Shown in pieces: positions 20,551 to 31,060 of a stretch of 54,329 nucleotides of DNA; the first letter of the stretch is position 1, and every line of letters starts with the position of its first letter. The position numbers were made by a program, and so were the translations under genes. Origin of the DNA: Porphyromonadaceae bacterium (GTDB lineage: Bacteria; Bacteroidota; Bacteroidia; Bacteroidales; Paludibacteraceae); contig JAAYIT010000296.1 of NCBI GenBank assembly GCA_012523295.1, positions 1-54,329 of the forward strand. Direction: 5' to 3'. The notes under the pieces are model-generated. The model did no database searches. It saw nothing but the letters and a program-made list of their open reading frames with translations, and had not been told where the DNA came from.

Positions 20551-22164
20551 ATGAACTTTATAAAAAATAAAATAACGATACTTCTCAGTCTCATCTTTTT
20601 CGCTATTGTTTTTTTACAATGCGATAAAAAAACTCCCGGTTCAGGAAATGAACCTGTGGTAGGAAAGGCTGAATTTATTCCGTCTGAAATTGCGTCGCTA
20701 GCATGGGATGTTAAACAGATTGAACTGAAAATTTCATGGGAAAACACGGCTTGGAAATTAGCAAAATTACCCGGCGATATCATTGAAAGTATTTCAGCAG
20801 AATTAGGTGGCGATGCATCCAAATCGGGTGAAACTACTGTTGTCATTGGTTTATTTCAAAATACAACTTCGACTGACAGAAGCCAAGAATTGATGCTGAC
20901 CAATTTTTCAACCAAACAGACTACACGATTTAAAATCACTCAAAATACCACAAGCGTATCAACTAAAATTTCCCTCTCACCGGAGGTTTCCTATCAAAAA
21001 GTTACCGGATTTGGTGGCATGCTCAATCCATCCTGGACGGGGAACAACCTTCGGGAAGCCGAAGTACAGAAGCTTTACGGCGATTTAGGTTATAACATTA
21101 TAAGAATGATGCTTTACCCGAATCAAGCCGATTGGGGACTAAATACTGCGACTGCAAAAAAAGCGCAATCGCTCGGTGCTATTGTTTTTGCCTCACCATG
21201 GACCCCGCCTGCAAGCATGAAGAGCAACGGAAAACAATCCAATGAAGATGGCGGTTTCCTTCTTCCTGAAAAATATCCTGATTATGCCGCACACATCAAA
21301 GCGTTTGTCGATTACCAAAAAAGTCAAGGTGTAAATGTTTACGCTGTTTCCATTCAGAATGAACCCGATTGGAAAGTCGATTACGACGGCTGTTCGTGGA
21401 CTCCTACACAGATGCTCAACTTTGTTAAAAACCACGGAGATCAATTGGGGGCAAAGGTAATTGTCGGCGAGGCGGTAAATAATCATAACAAAGCTTATAC
21501 AAACGCGCTGCTGAACGATGCCGTGGCAGTAAATAAGTTTGACATCGCAGCTACTCACCTTTATGGTGGAGGAATTGCTCCGGATAATTTAGCGGCACAG
21601 AAAGGAAAAGAATTCTGGATGACCGAACATTTGTTTAATGAAACCCAGAAAACAAAGGATATGCCTGAAATCAACTGGACTTGGAAACCTTCATTGGATT
21701 ATGTAGCCAAAGAGATACACGACTGTATGGCGGCAAATTTCAATGCTTATGTCTGGTGGTATTTGAAGCGATTCTACAGTATGATTGGCGAGAATGACCC
21801 GAAAAGCCCGGTAGCGGAAGGCGAAGTTACAAAAAGAGGCTACATCATGGCTCATTATGCTAAGTACGCGACCGGAAGAAGTAGGATAAAAACTACAATA
21901 CAAAATGCGCGGCAGCTAAATTCCGAATTATTAGTAACTGCATATCAGGGAAATAATGAATATACGGTCGTAATTATTAATCGGAATCCTGATGGGTTGA
22001 GAGTTGAACTGGGCGCGCCAAATGAAGTAAGCTCGACAACAGCAGTAGAAACGACCGAATCAAAAAACATGGCTCCAATCGAATCTAAAATCGGAGATGA
22101 TAAAAAATCAATTATGGTCGGATTGTCGCCAAACAGTATTGTGTCAGTTTGTATCAGATTTTGA
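20551..22164 (+). CDS. GH30 glucuronoxylanase-type lipoprotein with BACON-like domain
   Basis: A 537-aa lipoprotein (lipobox FLQC, residue 24). Residues about 38-135 form a BACON-like beta domain. The catalytic part starts at KVTGFGGMLNPSW and is a GH30 barrel with a short C-terminal beta domain. The acid/base is Glu271 (QNEPDW) and the nucleophile Glu359 (WMTEHLF); VWWYLKRFYSMIGE is typical of the xylanase subfamily. Such enzymes cut xylan near methylglucuronic acid side groups. Subfamily GH30_8 is my best assignment, but the arginine that reads the glucuronic acid was not checked. It starts 171 bases after the GH10 and may have its own promoter. Confidence 0.88.
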   Translation: MNFIKNKITILLSLIFFAIVFLQCDKKTPGSGNEPVVGKAEFIPSEIASLAWDVKQIELKISWENTAWKLAKLPGDIIESISAELGGDASKSGETTVVIGLFQNTTSTDRSQELMLTNFSTKQTTRFKITQNTTSVSTKISLSPEVSYQKVTGFGGMLNPSWTGNNLREAEVQKLYGDLGYNIIRMMLYPNQADWGLNTATAKKAQSLGAIVFASPWTPPASMKSNGKQSNEDGGFLLPEKYPDYAAHIKAFVDYQKSQGVNVYAVSIQNEPDWKVDYDGCSWTPTQMLNFVKNHGDQLGAKVIVGEAVNNHNKAYTNALLNDAVAVNKFDIAATHLYGGGIAPDNLAAQKGKEFWMTEHLFNETQKTKDMPEINWTWKPSLDYVAKEIHDCMAANFNAYVWWYLKRFYSMIGENDPKSPVAEGEVTKRGYIMAHYAKYATGRSRIKTTIQNARQLNSELLVTAYQGNNEYTVVIINRNPDGLRVELGAPNEVSSTTAVETTESKNMAPIESKIGDDKKSIMVGLSPNSIVSVCIRF

Positions 22165-22313
22165 TTTTATAAAGAAAGCTGATAAAACAGTTTAAAACTG
22201 CGTAAAGAGCATAGAATGAAAGACTTGATTTCTAAGATTCGGTCTTCCTCTTTAATTTTATTCACAAAAATTTAAGAACGAGATAGAGTTCTTCAATAAA
22301 TTAATCTAAAGAA

Positions 22314-23582
22314 ATGAGAGTATTATTAACCATATCAGTTATGTTAATTTTAAGTTTAAACATCCCTCTTCAAGCTGCAAAACCATTGAAACCTTGGAAA
22401 AAAGGAGCGTTTGAAACTCAAAAATATCGGAATATCTTTGAGGAAATGGGGTATGATTCAAATGAAGTTAATGCGAAACTAAATCAGATTTTTGACGACT
22501 TGTTTTTTGGTCCGAACAAAGTTTACTTTGAGGTCGATGAGCAGTTAGCCTATGTTTCTGACATCAAAAACCATGACGTGAGAACGGAAGGAATGTCTTA
22601 TGGAATGATGGCGGCAGTGCAATTTGACAGGAAAGATATGTTTGACAAACTTTGGCGATGGTCAAAAAAGTACATGCAGCATCAAGAAGGTCCCATGAAA
22701 GGTTATTTTGCATGGAGTTGCAAGACCGATGGTACGCGAAATTCTCAAGGACCGGCTTCAGATGGAGAACTTTATTTTGTTACAGCTCTCATTTTCGCCT
22801 CTAATCAGTGGGGAAATGATACAGGAATTAACTACTTAGCTGAAGCGCAAAATATCTTAAACTGTTCGCAAGAAAAAAATGGTGAAAACGGTATTACTCC
22901 ATTGATTCATCCCGAACATCAGTTGATTACGTTTGTGCCGGTAGGTTTTGGAGCCGGATTTACAGATCCATCCTACCATGTTCCTGCATTCTATGAGGTC
23001 TGGGCGCGATGGGCCGAAGATGGCCGTGCCGACTACTGGCGTGAATGCGCCGTGAAAAGTCGGGAATACCTGCACAAGTCCATTCATCCCGTAACCGGAC
23101 TTAATCCAGATTACAACAATTATGATGGAACTTTACTCAATAGCAACAGGATTATCGGTGATGCTTTTCGGTTTGATTCGTGGCGGGTGCCGATGAATAT
23201 AGCGCTTGATTTTTCGTGGATGAATGTTGACCGTAAATGGCAACAAAGCTATGCCAATAAAATTCAAAAATTCCTCTACTCCAAAGGGTTGTACACTTTT
23301 GACGACCAGTATAATGTGGACGGAACTCAAGTTAAAGAAATTCTTCAGGCAGGTGAGCACAAGGCATTAAGACATTCGTTAGGGTTAGTAGCAACTTCGG
23401 CAGCGGTTTCCATTGCGGCTAAGAATAATATGAGCCGTGAATTTGTGGAACAATTCTGGAACGCGAAACATGAACCCTATGATGATGGATACTTTGATGC
23501 ATATTACGATGGGTTTTTAAGATTATTCTCATTTATGCATTTGAGTGGAAAATACCGGATTATATTTCCTGAAAAGCGATAA
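22314..23582 (+). CDS. GH8 reducing-end xylose-releasing exo-oligoxylanase
   Basis: A 422-aa protein with signal peptide to about LQAA (residue 22). It is a GH8 (alpha/alpha)6 barrel. Glu92 in RTEGMSYGMM is the expected general acid, and Asp150 in ASDGELYF is a conserved catalytic or substrate-binding Asp. Overall length and the QLAYVSDIKNHDVRTEGMS segment match Rex enzymes, which remove xylose from the reducing end of xylo-oligosaccharides. It probably acts in the periplasm on imported fragments. A small hairpin AAGAAC / GTTCTT (22274-22293) lies just upstream in its leader. Confidence 0.9.
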   Translation: MRVLLTISVMLILSLNIPLQAAKPLKPWKKGAFETQKYRNIFEEMGYDSNEVNAKLNQIFDDLFFGPNKVYFEVDEQLAYVSDIKNHDVRTEGMSYGMMAAVQFDRKDMFDKLWRWSKKYMQHQEGPMKGYFAWSCKTDGTRNSQGPASDGELYFVTALIFASNQWGNDTGINYLAEAQNILNCSQEKNGENGITPLIHPEHQLITFVPVGFGAGFTDPSYHVPAFYEVWARWAEDGRADYWRECAVKSREYLHKSIHPVTGLNPDYNNYDGTLLNSNRIIGDAFRFDSWRVPMNIALDFSWMNVDRKWQQSYANKIQKFLYSKGLYTFDDQYNVDGTQVKEILQAGEHKALRHSLGLVATSAAVSIAAKNNMSREFVEQFWNAKHEPYDDGYFDAYYDGFLRLFSFMHLSGKYRIIFPEKR

Positions 23583-23701
23583 TAGAAACCAAACCTTTTA
23601 TTCGGATATGTAGTTGAATGTGTTGGTTGTCATGTGTTATGGGCTGTTCAATTGCAGGCTGTTTTGATGTTGACTGTTTTTACATCGAGTTTAATTAAAA
23701 C

Positions 23702-25663
23702 ATGAAAAAAAATCAAATCATACTAATTGTTTTTGTATTATTCTGCATTTTGTGTGCAGGATGTTCAGAAGATTTGCCTAATCCGGATGATCCTTCACAT
23801 CCTGTCCCGGACGATGAAACGCCTGTTGATGTGTCTAAAAATAAACTTCCAAGATTGTTTGTTCAAGGTCGCTACCTTAAAAATGAGTCGGGAGAAAACA
23901 TTAACTTGCATGGATTTGCGCAAACATACAGTCCGTTTTTCAATCAAAACGCTTGGAGTAATTATAACGTGACCGGTTGTTTGACGTATAACAAAAGGAT
24001 GATCGACCGCATTATGGATGCCGGATGGAAGATGAACTTTGTGAGAATGCACATGGATCCATACTGGAGCGACGATCCAACTCAGACACCTGTTCGTTAC
24101 GAGGGGCATGAGCGTTTTTCACAGTCGCGGTTCAAAAAATACCTGGAACAGGTGTTTATTCCAATGGCTGAACACGCGATCAGCAAAGGGTTATATGTAG
24201 TGTTTCGTCCTCCCGGTGTAAGCCCTGAAAGAATCGCTCCCGGAGATGATTACAATAAGTTTTTGGAGTTAGTATGGGATATAGTTTCAAAACATCCTAA
24301 GATCAAGGACAATTCCGATATAATGTTTGAGCTCGCTAATGAGCCTATAAATATATTGGGCCCGAATGGTGTTTATGCAAGTAACGGACAGGGTCACTTT
24401 GACCAGATGACACTATTCTGTCAAAGCATTGTTGATAAGATTCGGGAAAACGCCAATAACATAATATGGGTTCCGGGACTGGCCTATCAGTCTTCTTTCA
24501 GCGGATTCGCTAATAATCCTGTTATAGGAGAAAATATCGGTTATGCTGTACATGCATATCCGGGATGGTACGGCAGCGATACCGAAGAGGCGAGTCCGGA
24601 ATTAGGTGGTACTATGGGAGGAGGATATGAAAGTTTTCAGCGTGGATGGAATGCACAAGTGAAACCCGTAGCCGATTTTGCACCTATCATGGTCACTGAG
24701 ATGGATTGGGCTCCCAAAAGTTACAATGCGTCATGGGGCAAAAGTTTTACCGGAGTGGTAGGAGGTCCCGGTTTTGGAGCTAACTTTAAATACATCGCGG
24801 ACATGACCGGGAATGTGAGTTGGTTGATCTTTACCGATTGTCATCGTCTTGCAGAGTTTAATGGCGTTCAAGGAACACCCGGGAATTACACATTCTTAAA
24901 TGATCCTGAAGCGTGTGTGTGGCCAACATTCCACTGGTATAAAGAATATGATTCCGGTGAAGATGGGGCAGTGGTGGAAAATGAATTAGCAAGGATAGAA
25001 GTTGTAGGCGTAAGCGAAAATATGACAATATTAACCGGAGGAGACAGGTATTTGATTGTAAATGCAATTTACAACAACGGCGCATCTTTGCCGATTACCT
25101 CAAAAACAGTTTTCAACACTTCAGACCAATCCGTAATAAGCGTAAATGAGATAGGAAGGTTGATAGCGCTAAAAGATGGCTCAGCAACCATAACAGCCAC
25201 ATTTACACCTTCAGCCGGAGAAAGTAAACAGGTAAGCTTTAGTGTTCACGCGACTACTTTTCCTTTGACAGAGGAGTTATTTAATCCATCTATTTTTGCT
25301 CAAGGGACTTTCGAAGAGGATACGCGAACTTTAGTTACAGGACAATGGGGTTTTGGAGGTTGGTTATACACTAAAGGAGTAGATTTGTCAGCCTATAAAT
25401 ACCTCATTGCTGAACTTGGCAACGATAATAACAGCAGTGTCTCTTTTAGGATTTTTGATGAAAATAATTATTGGTCTCAACCGGCTACATATGATTTTGG
25501 TAATTCAAGGAAGGTAGTTGTGCAACTTGACAGTATGTATAAATTAATAAATGGAGAACAGGTCAAACTAAACCCGGCGCATATCTATATTATTGGATTT
25601 TGGTCATCGGGTGGCAGCCCGATAATCATAAAAGATGTTTATCTCACAGATAAGCTTGAATAA
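23702..25663 (+). CDS. GH5 family lipoprotein with Ig-like and C-terminal beta domains
   Basis: A 653-aa lipoprotein (lipobox CAGC, residue 21) with an acidic Pro-rich linker. The GH5 barrel spans about 50-425, with acid/base Glu214 (ELANEPIN) and nucleophile Glu333 (MVTEMDW). Then comes a Big_2-type Ig domain (about 435-520, SVISVNEIGRLIALKDGSATITATF) and a C-terminal beta-sandwich of about 130 aa that may bind carbohydrate. In a xylan locus this is probably a xylanase or arabinoxylanase (GH5_21 is a candidate), but GH5 is broad and the subfamily is not proven here. The lipoprotein signal suggests a surface position. Confidence 0.85.
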   Translation: MKKNQIILIVFVLFCILCAGCSEDLPNPDDPSHPVPDDETPVDVSKNKLPRLFVQGRYLKNESGENINLHGFAQTYSPFFNQNAWSNYNVTGCLTYNKRMIDRIMDAGWKMNFVRMHMDPYWSDDPTQTPVRYEGHERFSQSRFKKYLEQVFIPMAEHAISKGLYVVFRPPGVSPERIAPGDDYNKFLELVWDIVSKHPKIKDNSDIMFELANEPINILGPNGVYASNGQGHFDQMTLFCQSIVDKIRENANNIIWVPGLAYQSSFSGFANNPVIGENIGYAVHAYPGWYGSDTEEASPELGGTMGGGYESFQRGWNAQVKPVADFAPIMVTEMDWAPKSYNASWGKSFTGVVGGPGFGANFKYIADMTGNVSWLIFTDCHRLAEFNGVQGTPGNYTFLNDPEACVWPTFHWYKEYDSGEDGAVVENELARIEVVGVSENMTILTGGDRYLIVNAIYNNGASLPITSKTVFNTSDQSVISVNEIGRLIALKDGSATITATFTPSAGESKQVSFSVHATTFPLTEELFNPSIFAQGTFEEDTRTLVTGQWGFGGWLYTKGVDLSAYKYLIAELGNDNNSSVSFRIFDENNYWSQPATYDFGNSRKVVVQLDSMYKLINGEQVKLNPAHIYIIGFWSSGGSPIIIKDVYLTDKLE

Positions 25664-25803
25664 TAATCCGGAATGGAGCTTCAACCGTCTTCTTAGCAAT
25701 GAACGGAGCTACGATCTATGATTTTTTGCTCATATGGCAATTGATATTTTTACTTCTTGTTAATGACCCTATTTATTGAGTTTTTATTAATAATATATTT
25801 TTT

Positions 25804-27912
25804 ATGAAGAAATTTGAACTTTTACAGAAAGAGAGATTTGTGATTTTATTCAATATCGCGATGTTCTTATTTTTCACAACCAGACTAATGGGACAGAATA
25901 ATATTCCTCCAAGGAAGAATGCATCAGAAAGATTTGTACATAAATCAATAGGAAATCCCTATTTACCCCTTTGGGAACACTTGCCTGATGGCGAACCGCG
26001 TGTATTTGAAGATCCCGATAATCCCGGGAAATACCGGTCTTACATCATTGGTTCGCATGACTTGCGTGTTAATAGCTATTGCGGCCCCGATATCCGCATA
26101 TGGTCGGCTCCGGTAGAAGATCTGTCAAGTTGGCGCGATGAAGGTCCTGTTTTTACATACTTTATTGATAACCAATGGGATGTGATGTACGCGCCTGATT
26201 TGGTTGAAGTGAAAAGAAAAGACGGCACCAAAGAGTATTATCTTTATCCGCACAGCCGCGGACCCAACAGAGAAGCGATGGTAGCTAAAGGAAGCCGTCC
26301 TGATGGCCCATTTAAGCCGATAAATCTTACCGAAGATGGCAGAAGAACGCTTCCGGGCAGTATTCTCGGTTTTGACCCGGCCATTTACATTGATTACATC
26401 ACGGATCCAAACGATCCTGATTATGAAATTGGTTTCAGAGCATACGCCTATTGGGGTTTTCAACGTTCGTTGGCTGCCGAATTAGACCAAAATACAATGT
26501 ATTCGCTACGTCCCGGCACTGAAATTATTCCCTATTTCTTGCCATCCAGCGCCAGATACGGAGTTATCCGAGATCCGGAAGGAACGAAATATCCCCATTT
26601 ATACGCTAATGAAGATCCGAAAAATTTCAATTTCTTTGAAGCATCATCCATCCGAAAAGTGGGGAACAAATACATCATGGTTTTCAGCGGTTATTCCGGA
26701 CCTGAATACGGATTAGGAAGTACGAATTCATCTTTACGTTATGCGGTAGGCGATTCACCTCTCGGCCCTTGGAAAAGCGGCGGTGTTTTGGTTGATTCGC
26801 GCGGACCTGTTTTGAATCAGGACGGATCGGGACTGCAAACGACCAGCGGCGGACATAACACCCACGGGAGCATAGAATTAATTAACGGTCAATGGTACGT
26901 GTTTTATCACAAGCCACCAAGAGATTTCGGATTTGCACGTCAGGCTGTGGTAGCTCCAATTACAATACAATGGGACGAAAAACCGGTGGCAGAAGGCGGC
27001 AGCGCTGTAATCAGAGCGTATGATCCGTATGCGAAAAATAAAATATGGACAGCTAAAGATAACCAGGGAAGAGAATACACGGGTGCTGAAATTACATCTG
27101 AAGGTTTTCATATCTACGGGCTTGATCCATACCAATATTATTCCGCGGGCTATGCAAGTTACCTTTCTGATATCAGCATTCAGCAAGACTCATGGGATAT
27201 TTGGGATAATCATATGCCGATTACAAATGTGAAAAACGGACACATTATAGGCTATAAATATTTTGGATTTGGAGGACTTAAAAAAGCTACCAAAGGTCTT
27301 AAAGCTTTCAAAGGAACTAAAAGAGGGAATAAAACAGAATTCAATCTGTTTCTCACTCCTAAAACTTCAAAAGAATTCAAAGTCAATGTGTGGTTAGACG
27401 GTCCTTGGGACAACAATACATGGAAAGGAAAGAAGATAGGTGAAATTATTGTTCCCGCTAATTCAAAACAGGAAGTCACAAAGTTTACTGTAAATGTTTC
27501 TAAATCGGTAGATAAACTGAAAAAGAAACATGCGATATTTTTAGTGGCGGAAGGCAATGCATCGGAAGAACTGTTTGATTTAAGCGGACTTGGGTTCAGC
27601 TCAAAGAAAAATAAAATTGAGCGTCCGATAGTCCCGACGGTTTCTATCTCAGTGGATGGACAAAAGATTAATCTGCCGAAAACACCCGTTAGATCCACCA
27701 ATGAAAACGGTATTGTCGGGTACGATCTATACGAAGCAACCTTCAAACTCCCGGCTGAAAAGACAGTTATGCCTAAAGTGACGGCAGCAGTTGACAATAA
27801 CGATGTAAAAATAAAAATAACGCAGGCTGATTCTGCTACAAAAACTGCAAACGTAGAATTTGATTACAACGGAGTTGTAAAGACCTATAGGGTTGTTTTC
27901 ACAAGCAAATAA
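25804..27912 (+). CDS. GH43 family glycosidase with C-terminal beta modules
   Basis: A 702-aa exported protein (hydrophobic stretch ending TRLMGQ near residue 35; the long N-region leaves the exact start uncertain). The five-blade GH43 fold is seen in [62 protein letters not shown] and [21 protein letters not shown]. Residues about 430-605 form a CBM6-like region, and the last ~95 aa an Ig-like domain ([13 protein letters not shown]...VKTYRVVF) that resembles one in the GH3 of this locus. Likely an arabinofuranosidase or xylosidase acting on arabinoxylan. The subfamily is not assigned. It overlaps the reading frame of the next gene only if a rare TTG start is used there. Confidence 0.82.
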   Translation: MKKFELLQKERFVILFNIAMFLFFTTRLMGQNNIPPRKNASERFVHKSIGNPYLPLWEHLPDGEPRVFEDPDNPGKYRSYIIGSHDLRVNSYCGPDIRIWSAPVEDLSSWRDEGPVFTYFIDNQWDVMYAPDLVEVKRKDGTKEYYLYPHSRGPNREAMVAKGSRPDGPFKPINLTEDGRRTLPGSILGFDPAIYIDYITDPNDPDYEIGFRAYAYWGFQRSLAAELDQNTMYSLRPGTEIIPYFLPSSARYGVIRDPEGTKYPHLYANEDPKNFNFFEASSIRKVGNKYIMVFSGYSGPEYGLGSTNSSLRYAVGDSPLGPWKSGGVLVDSRGPVLNQDGSGLQTTSGGHNTHGSIELINGQWYVFYHKPPRDFGFARQAVVAPITIQWDEKPVAEGGSAVIRAYDPYAKNKIWTAKDNQGREYTGAEITSEGFHIYGLDPYQYYSAGYASYLSDISIQQDSWDIWDNHMPITNVKNGHIIGYKYFGFGGLKKATKGLKAFKGTKRGNKTEFNLFLTPKTSKEFKVNVWLDGPWDNNTWKGKKIGEIIVPANSKQEVTKFTVNVSKSVDKLKKKHAIFLVAEGNASEELFDLSGLGFSSKKNKIERPIVPTVSISVDGQKINLPKTPVRSTNENGIVGYDLYEATFKLPAEKTVMPKVTAAVDNNDVKIKITQADSATKTANVEFDYNGVVKTYRVVFTSK

Positions 27913-27925
27913 TAAACGCTGCAAA

Positions 27926-29287
27926 ATGATGAGGAACAAAGTAAATTTAGTTGTTGTGCTTTTGATGGTTTTGGCGTTTTCGAATGCTCAGAATCCCATT
28001 ATTCAGACGATGTACACAGCTGATCCCGCGCCTTTGGTTTACAATGGAAAGCTATACCTGTACACCACCCACGATGAAGATAATTCGTCCTGGTTTGTAA
28101 TGGATAATTGGAAACTGTACACGACTACCGATATGGTAAACTGGACGGATCACGGCGTGATTCTTTCTTATACCGATTTTAGCTGGGCAAAAGGCGATGC
28201 ATGGGCGCCACAATGCATAGAGAGAGGTAGAAAATTCTATATGTACGTACCTGTAATTTCGAAAGAAAACAACAGACCGGCAATTGGAGTTGCTGTCGCT
28301 GATTCGCCATACGGTCCCTTTATTGATCCGCTTGGGAAGCCTCTTGTTCAAAGCGGACACGGTGATATTGATCCTTCGGTTTTTATCGACGATGACGGAC
28401 AAGCTTACCTGTACTGGGGAAATCCAAATTGCTACTACGTGGAACTTAATGAGGATATGATTACTTTCAAAGGGGAGATAGTAAGTATTCCAATGAATGA
28501 AGAAGCTTTTGGAAAACGTGAGGGAAATGTAAAAGAACGCCCCACTTTATATGAAGAAGCTCCCTGGCTATATAAAAGAAACGGACTTTACTATTTGCTT
28601 TGGGCAGGAGGTCCCATACCTGAGCATTTAGGATATTCTACAAGTAATAGTCCCAAAGGACCTTGGAAATATCAGGGAGTACTGATGCCGACAGAAGGCA
28701 GAAGCTTTACAAATCACCCCGGGATTGTTGATTATAAAGGTAAAACTTATCTTTTTTATCACAATGGAGCTTTACCCGGAGGGCACGGTTTTAATCGCTC
28801 GGTCTGTGTTGACGAAGTGAAATTCAATAATGACGGAACAATTCAGCCTATGAAGATGACTGCCGGAATTCAAAAAGGACTTGAATATTTAAATCCGTAC
28901 AGGAAAAACGAAGCTGAAACAATAGCGTTTTCCGAAGGAGTGAAAGCATCTCAAAATAAAGAAGTTGGTGTATTCATCAATGCCATGCAAAACAACGCCT
29001 ATTCGATGGTAAAAGGAGTTGACTTTGGAGATCAGGGAGCAACTCGATTTATGGCTCGCGTAGGGTCAACCATTAATGGAGGCGTAACAATGGAAGTTCG
29101 ACTCGGCGGTAAGGATGGGAAATTAATCGGCACATTGAAAGTACCGATTACGGGTGGTGATAATCGTTGGGAAGTAGTGAGAACTGAAATAGAAAAAGTA
29201 ACCGGAGTACACGATTTGTACTTTATTTACAAAGCGGATAAACCGGGAAGAATTATGTTTTTTGATTATTGGCTGTTTACAAAATAA
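27926..29287 (+). CDS. GH43 arabinofuranosidase with C-terminal CBM6
   Basis: I choose ATG 27926 (or 27929) rather than the upstream TTG at 27893, because it gives a clean signal peptide ([22 protein letters not shown]) and avoids overlap with the previous gene. The GH43 domain has base Asp33 (YTADPAPL), the middle Asp in [11 protein letters not shown] and the acid Glu in [16 protein letters not shown]6-type domain covers about the last 130 residues ([51 protein letters not shown]). This two-domain form is typical of arabinoxylan arabinofuranohydrolases and related xylosidases in Bacteroidota. It sits 13 bases after the preceding GH43 and is surely in the same transcript. Confidence 0.88.
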   Translation: MMRNKVNLVVVLLMVLAFSNAQNPIIQTMYTADPAPLVYNGKLYLYTTHDEDNSSWFVMDNWKLYTTTDMVNWTDHGVILSYTDFSWAKGDAWAPQCIERGRKFYMYVPVISKENNRPAIGVAVADSPYGPFIDPLGKPLVQSGHGDIDPSVFIDDDGQAYLYWGNPNCYYVELNEDMITFKGEIVSIPMNEEAFGKREGNVKERPTLYEEAPWLYKRNGLYYLLWAGGPIPEHLGYSTSNSPKGPWKYQGVLMPTEGRSFTNHPGIVDYKGKTYLFYHNGALPGGHGFNRSVCVDEVKFNNDGTIQPMKMTAGIQKGLEYLNPYRKNEAETIAFSEGVKASQNKEVGVFINAMQNNAYSMVKGVDFGDQGATRFMARVGSTINGGVTMEVRLGGKDGKLIGTLKVPITGGDNRWEVVRTEIEKVTGVHDLYFIYKADKPGRIMFFDYWLFTK

Positions 29288-29296
29288 TTGAAATAA

Positions 29297-30853
29297 ATGA
29301 AAGATATATTCAAAAATATTATGCTGCTTTTAATTGTAATGCTTTCTGTTACAGGCATTACTGCGCAGCAAGCGGAGAACCCGATTGTTTTCGCCGATGT
29401 GCCGGACATGTCCATTATCAGAGTGGGAAATACTTACTACATGAGCAGCACTACCATGCATATGAGTCCCGGAGTTCCTATCATGAAATCTGTCGATTTG
29501 GTAAACTGGGAATTGGTGAGCTACTGCTACGATACCTTAGATGATGTCGATGCGCTGAATTTAGAAAATGGGAAAAACGCCTACGGAGGCGGATCTTGGG
29601 CAAGCTGTATCCGCTATGTAAATGACACATACTATGTTTCTACCTTTGCCGGAACGACAGGTACAACCTACATTTATTCCACTAAAGACATTGAAAATGG
29701 GCCTTGGAAAGTGAATAAATTCAAACCATCATATCACGATCATACCATTTTTTTCGATGACGATGGGAAAATTTATATGATTTGGGGTGTAGGAAAGCTA
29801 CGGATGGTGGAGTTGAAAAAAGACTTTTCAGGTATAATAGAAGGAACGGAAAGGGTGCTTATTGAAAATGCGAGTGCACCCGCAGGTGATAATATTATGC
29901 TCCCTTCGGAGGGTTCGCAACTTTTCAAAGTAAATGGAAAATACTACCTGTTCAATATCACCTGGCCAAGAAACGATATGCGTAAAGTTGTGATTCACAG
30001 GGCGGATAATATTACCGGTCCTTATGAAGGTCGCCTTTCACTTGAAGATCTGGGAGTAGCTCAGGGAGGATTAATTGATACGCCCAATGGCGATTGGTAC
30101 GCTTATCTTTTCAGAGATTTCGGTTCGGTAGGTCGAATTCCGTACTTAGTTCCCGTGAAATGGGAAAATGGATGGCCTGTGTTAGGAGAAAATGGGAAAG
30201 TGCCCATGAAGCTGAATTTACCGCAGAGTAAAGGATTGATTCCCGGGATAGTAAATTCGGATAACTTTAAACGAAAAAAAACAGATTCAAAGCTTCCTCT
30301 CGTTTGGCAGTGGAATCACAATCCTGACAACTTAAATTGGAGTGTTAATGGTAAAAAAGGTTTTCTCAGAATAACTACCGGACGAATTGATAATGATATT
30401 CTCTCTGCAAAAAACATACTTACGCAACGTACAATCGGGCCAAAATGCGTAGGAGAAACAAAAATAAATGTTTCGAAAATGAAAGAAGGCGATATCGCGG
30501 GTCTTATACTGCTTCAGGCAAAATACGGTTATGTGGGAGTAAAATTTGAAAATGGAAGAAAATATATTGTAATGGTAAATACCGAATCTGAAAAATCGGA
30601 GGAGGTTGTAAGATTGCCGTTGAAAGGAAAGAAAGTTTATTTCAAAGCCACTTGCGATTTCACATCCATGCGTGATACAGCCGACTTTTATTACAGTTTA
30701 GATGGGAAAAAGTGGGAAAAATTAGGTACTCCGCTCAAAATGAGATATACACTGCCGCATTTTATGGGCTATCGGTACGGGTTGTTTAATTACGCAACAC
30801 AAACTACCGGCGGATATGTCGATTTTGATTATTTCAAAATAGATTATAACTAA
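29297..30853 (+). CDS. GH43 xylosidase/arabinofuranosidase with beta-sandwich C-terminus
   Basis: A 518-aa protein with a signal peptide ending ITAQQ (residue 24). The GH43 fold starts at ENPIVFADVPDMSIIRVGNTYYM with likely base Asp37; HDHTIFFDDDGKIYMIWG and LPSEGSQLFKVNGKYYLF carry the other acidic positions. From about residue 318 a concanavalin-like beta-xylosidase C-terminal domain (GH43_C2 type) follows, ending YVDFDYFKIDYN. It begins 9 bases after the previous GH43. Expected to remove arabinose or xylose from oligosaccharides in the periplasm; the choice between the two is not settled by sequence. Confidence 0.88.
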   Translation: MKDIFKNIMLLLIVMLSVTGITAQQAENPIVFADVPDMSIIRVGNTYYMSSTTMHMSPGVPIMKSVDLVNWELVSYCYDTLDDVDALNLENGKNAYGGGSWASCIRYVNDTYYVSTFAGTTGTTYIYSTKDIENGPWKVNKFKPSYHDHTIFFDDDGKIYMIWGVGKLRMVELKKDFSGIIEGTERVLIENASAPAGDNIMLPSEGSQLFKVNGKYYLFNITWPRNDMRKVVIHRADNITGPYEGRLSLEDLGVAQGGLIDTPNGDWYAYLFRDFGSVGRIPYLVPVKWENGWPVLGENGKVPMKLNLPQSKGLIPGIVNSDNFKRKKTDSKLPLVWQWNHNPDNLNWSVNGKKGFLRITTGRIDNDILSAKNILTQRTIGPKCVGETKINVSKMKEGDIAGLILLQAKYGYVGVKFENGRKYIVMVNTESEKSEEVVRLPLKGKKVYFKATCDFTSMRDTADFYYSLDGKKWEKLGTPLKMRYTLPHFMGYRYGLFNYATQTTGGYVDFDYFKIDYN

Positions 30854-30964
30854 ACTCCCGATGAATAAACCAAATCAGAGTTAATATGTAAATCCGGATC
30901 AAAACGGATAGGCATAAATAATTATACTTTTTAGACATCAATATTTAACAAAACACAATATTTT

Positions 30965-31060
30965 ATGAAACAGCCATTTAAGAGAAATCTTAAACCCAAG
31001 AGAATGGTTAATGGCGTGTTCCATACGACCTTAGTGTAAAAAATAAATTTTAATCGTATG
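30965..31060 (+). repeat. Leader repeat, copy 1 (before GH43)
   Basis: A 96-base element starting ATGAAACAGCCATTTAAG and ending on the start codon of the next gene (31058-31060). Its first 51 bases are identical to copy 3, 19 kb away. It contains GCCATT (30973-30978) / AATGGC (31010-31015), an inner stem TTTAAGA-GAAA-TCTTAAA (30977-30994) with a GNRA-type loop, and CATACGA (31022-31028) / TCGTATG (31054-31060), whose right arm contains the start codon. A 24-codon ORF runs from 30965 to a TAA at 31037-31039. Sequence upstream of 30965 is not shared with other copies. Function unknown; a 5'-UTR control element is my inference. Confidence 0.8.

Noticed and set aside
27893-27925. TTG start for the second GH43, overlapping the previous gene
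   Set aside because: ATG at 27926 gives a normal signal peptide and no overlap.
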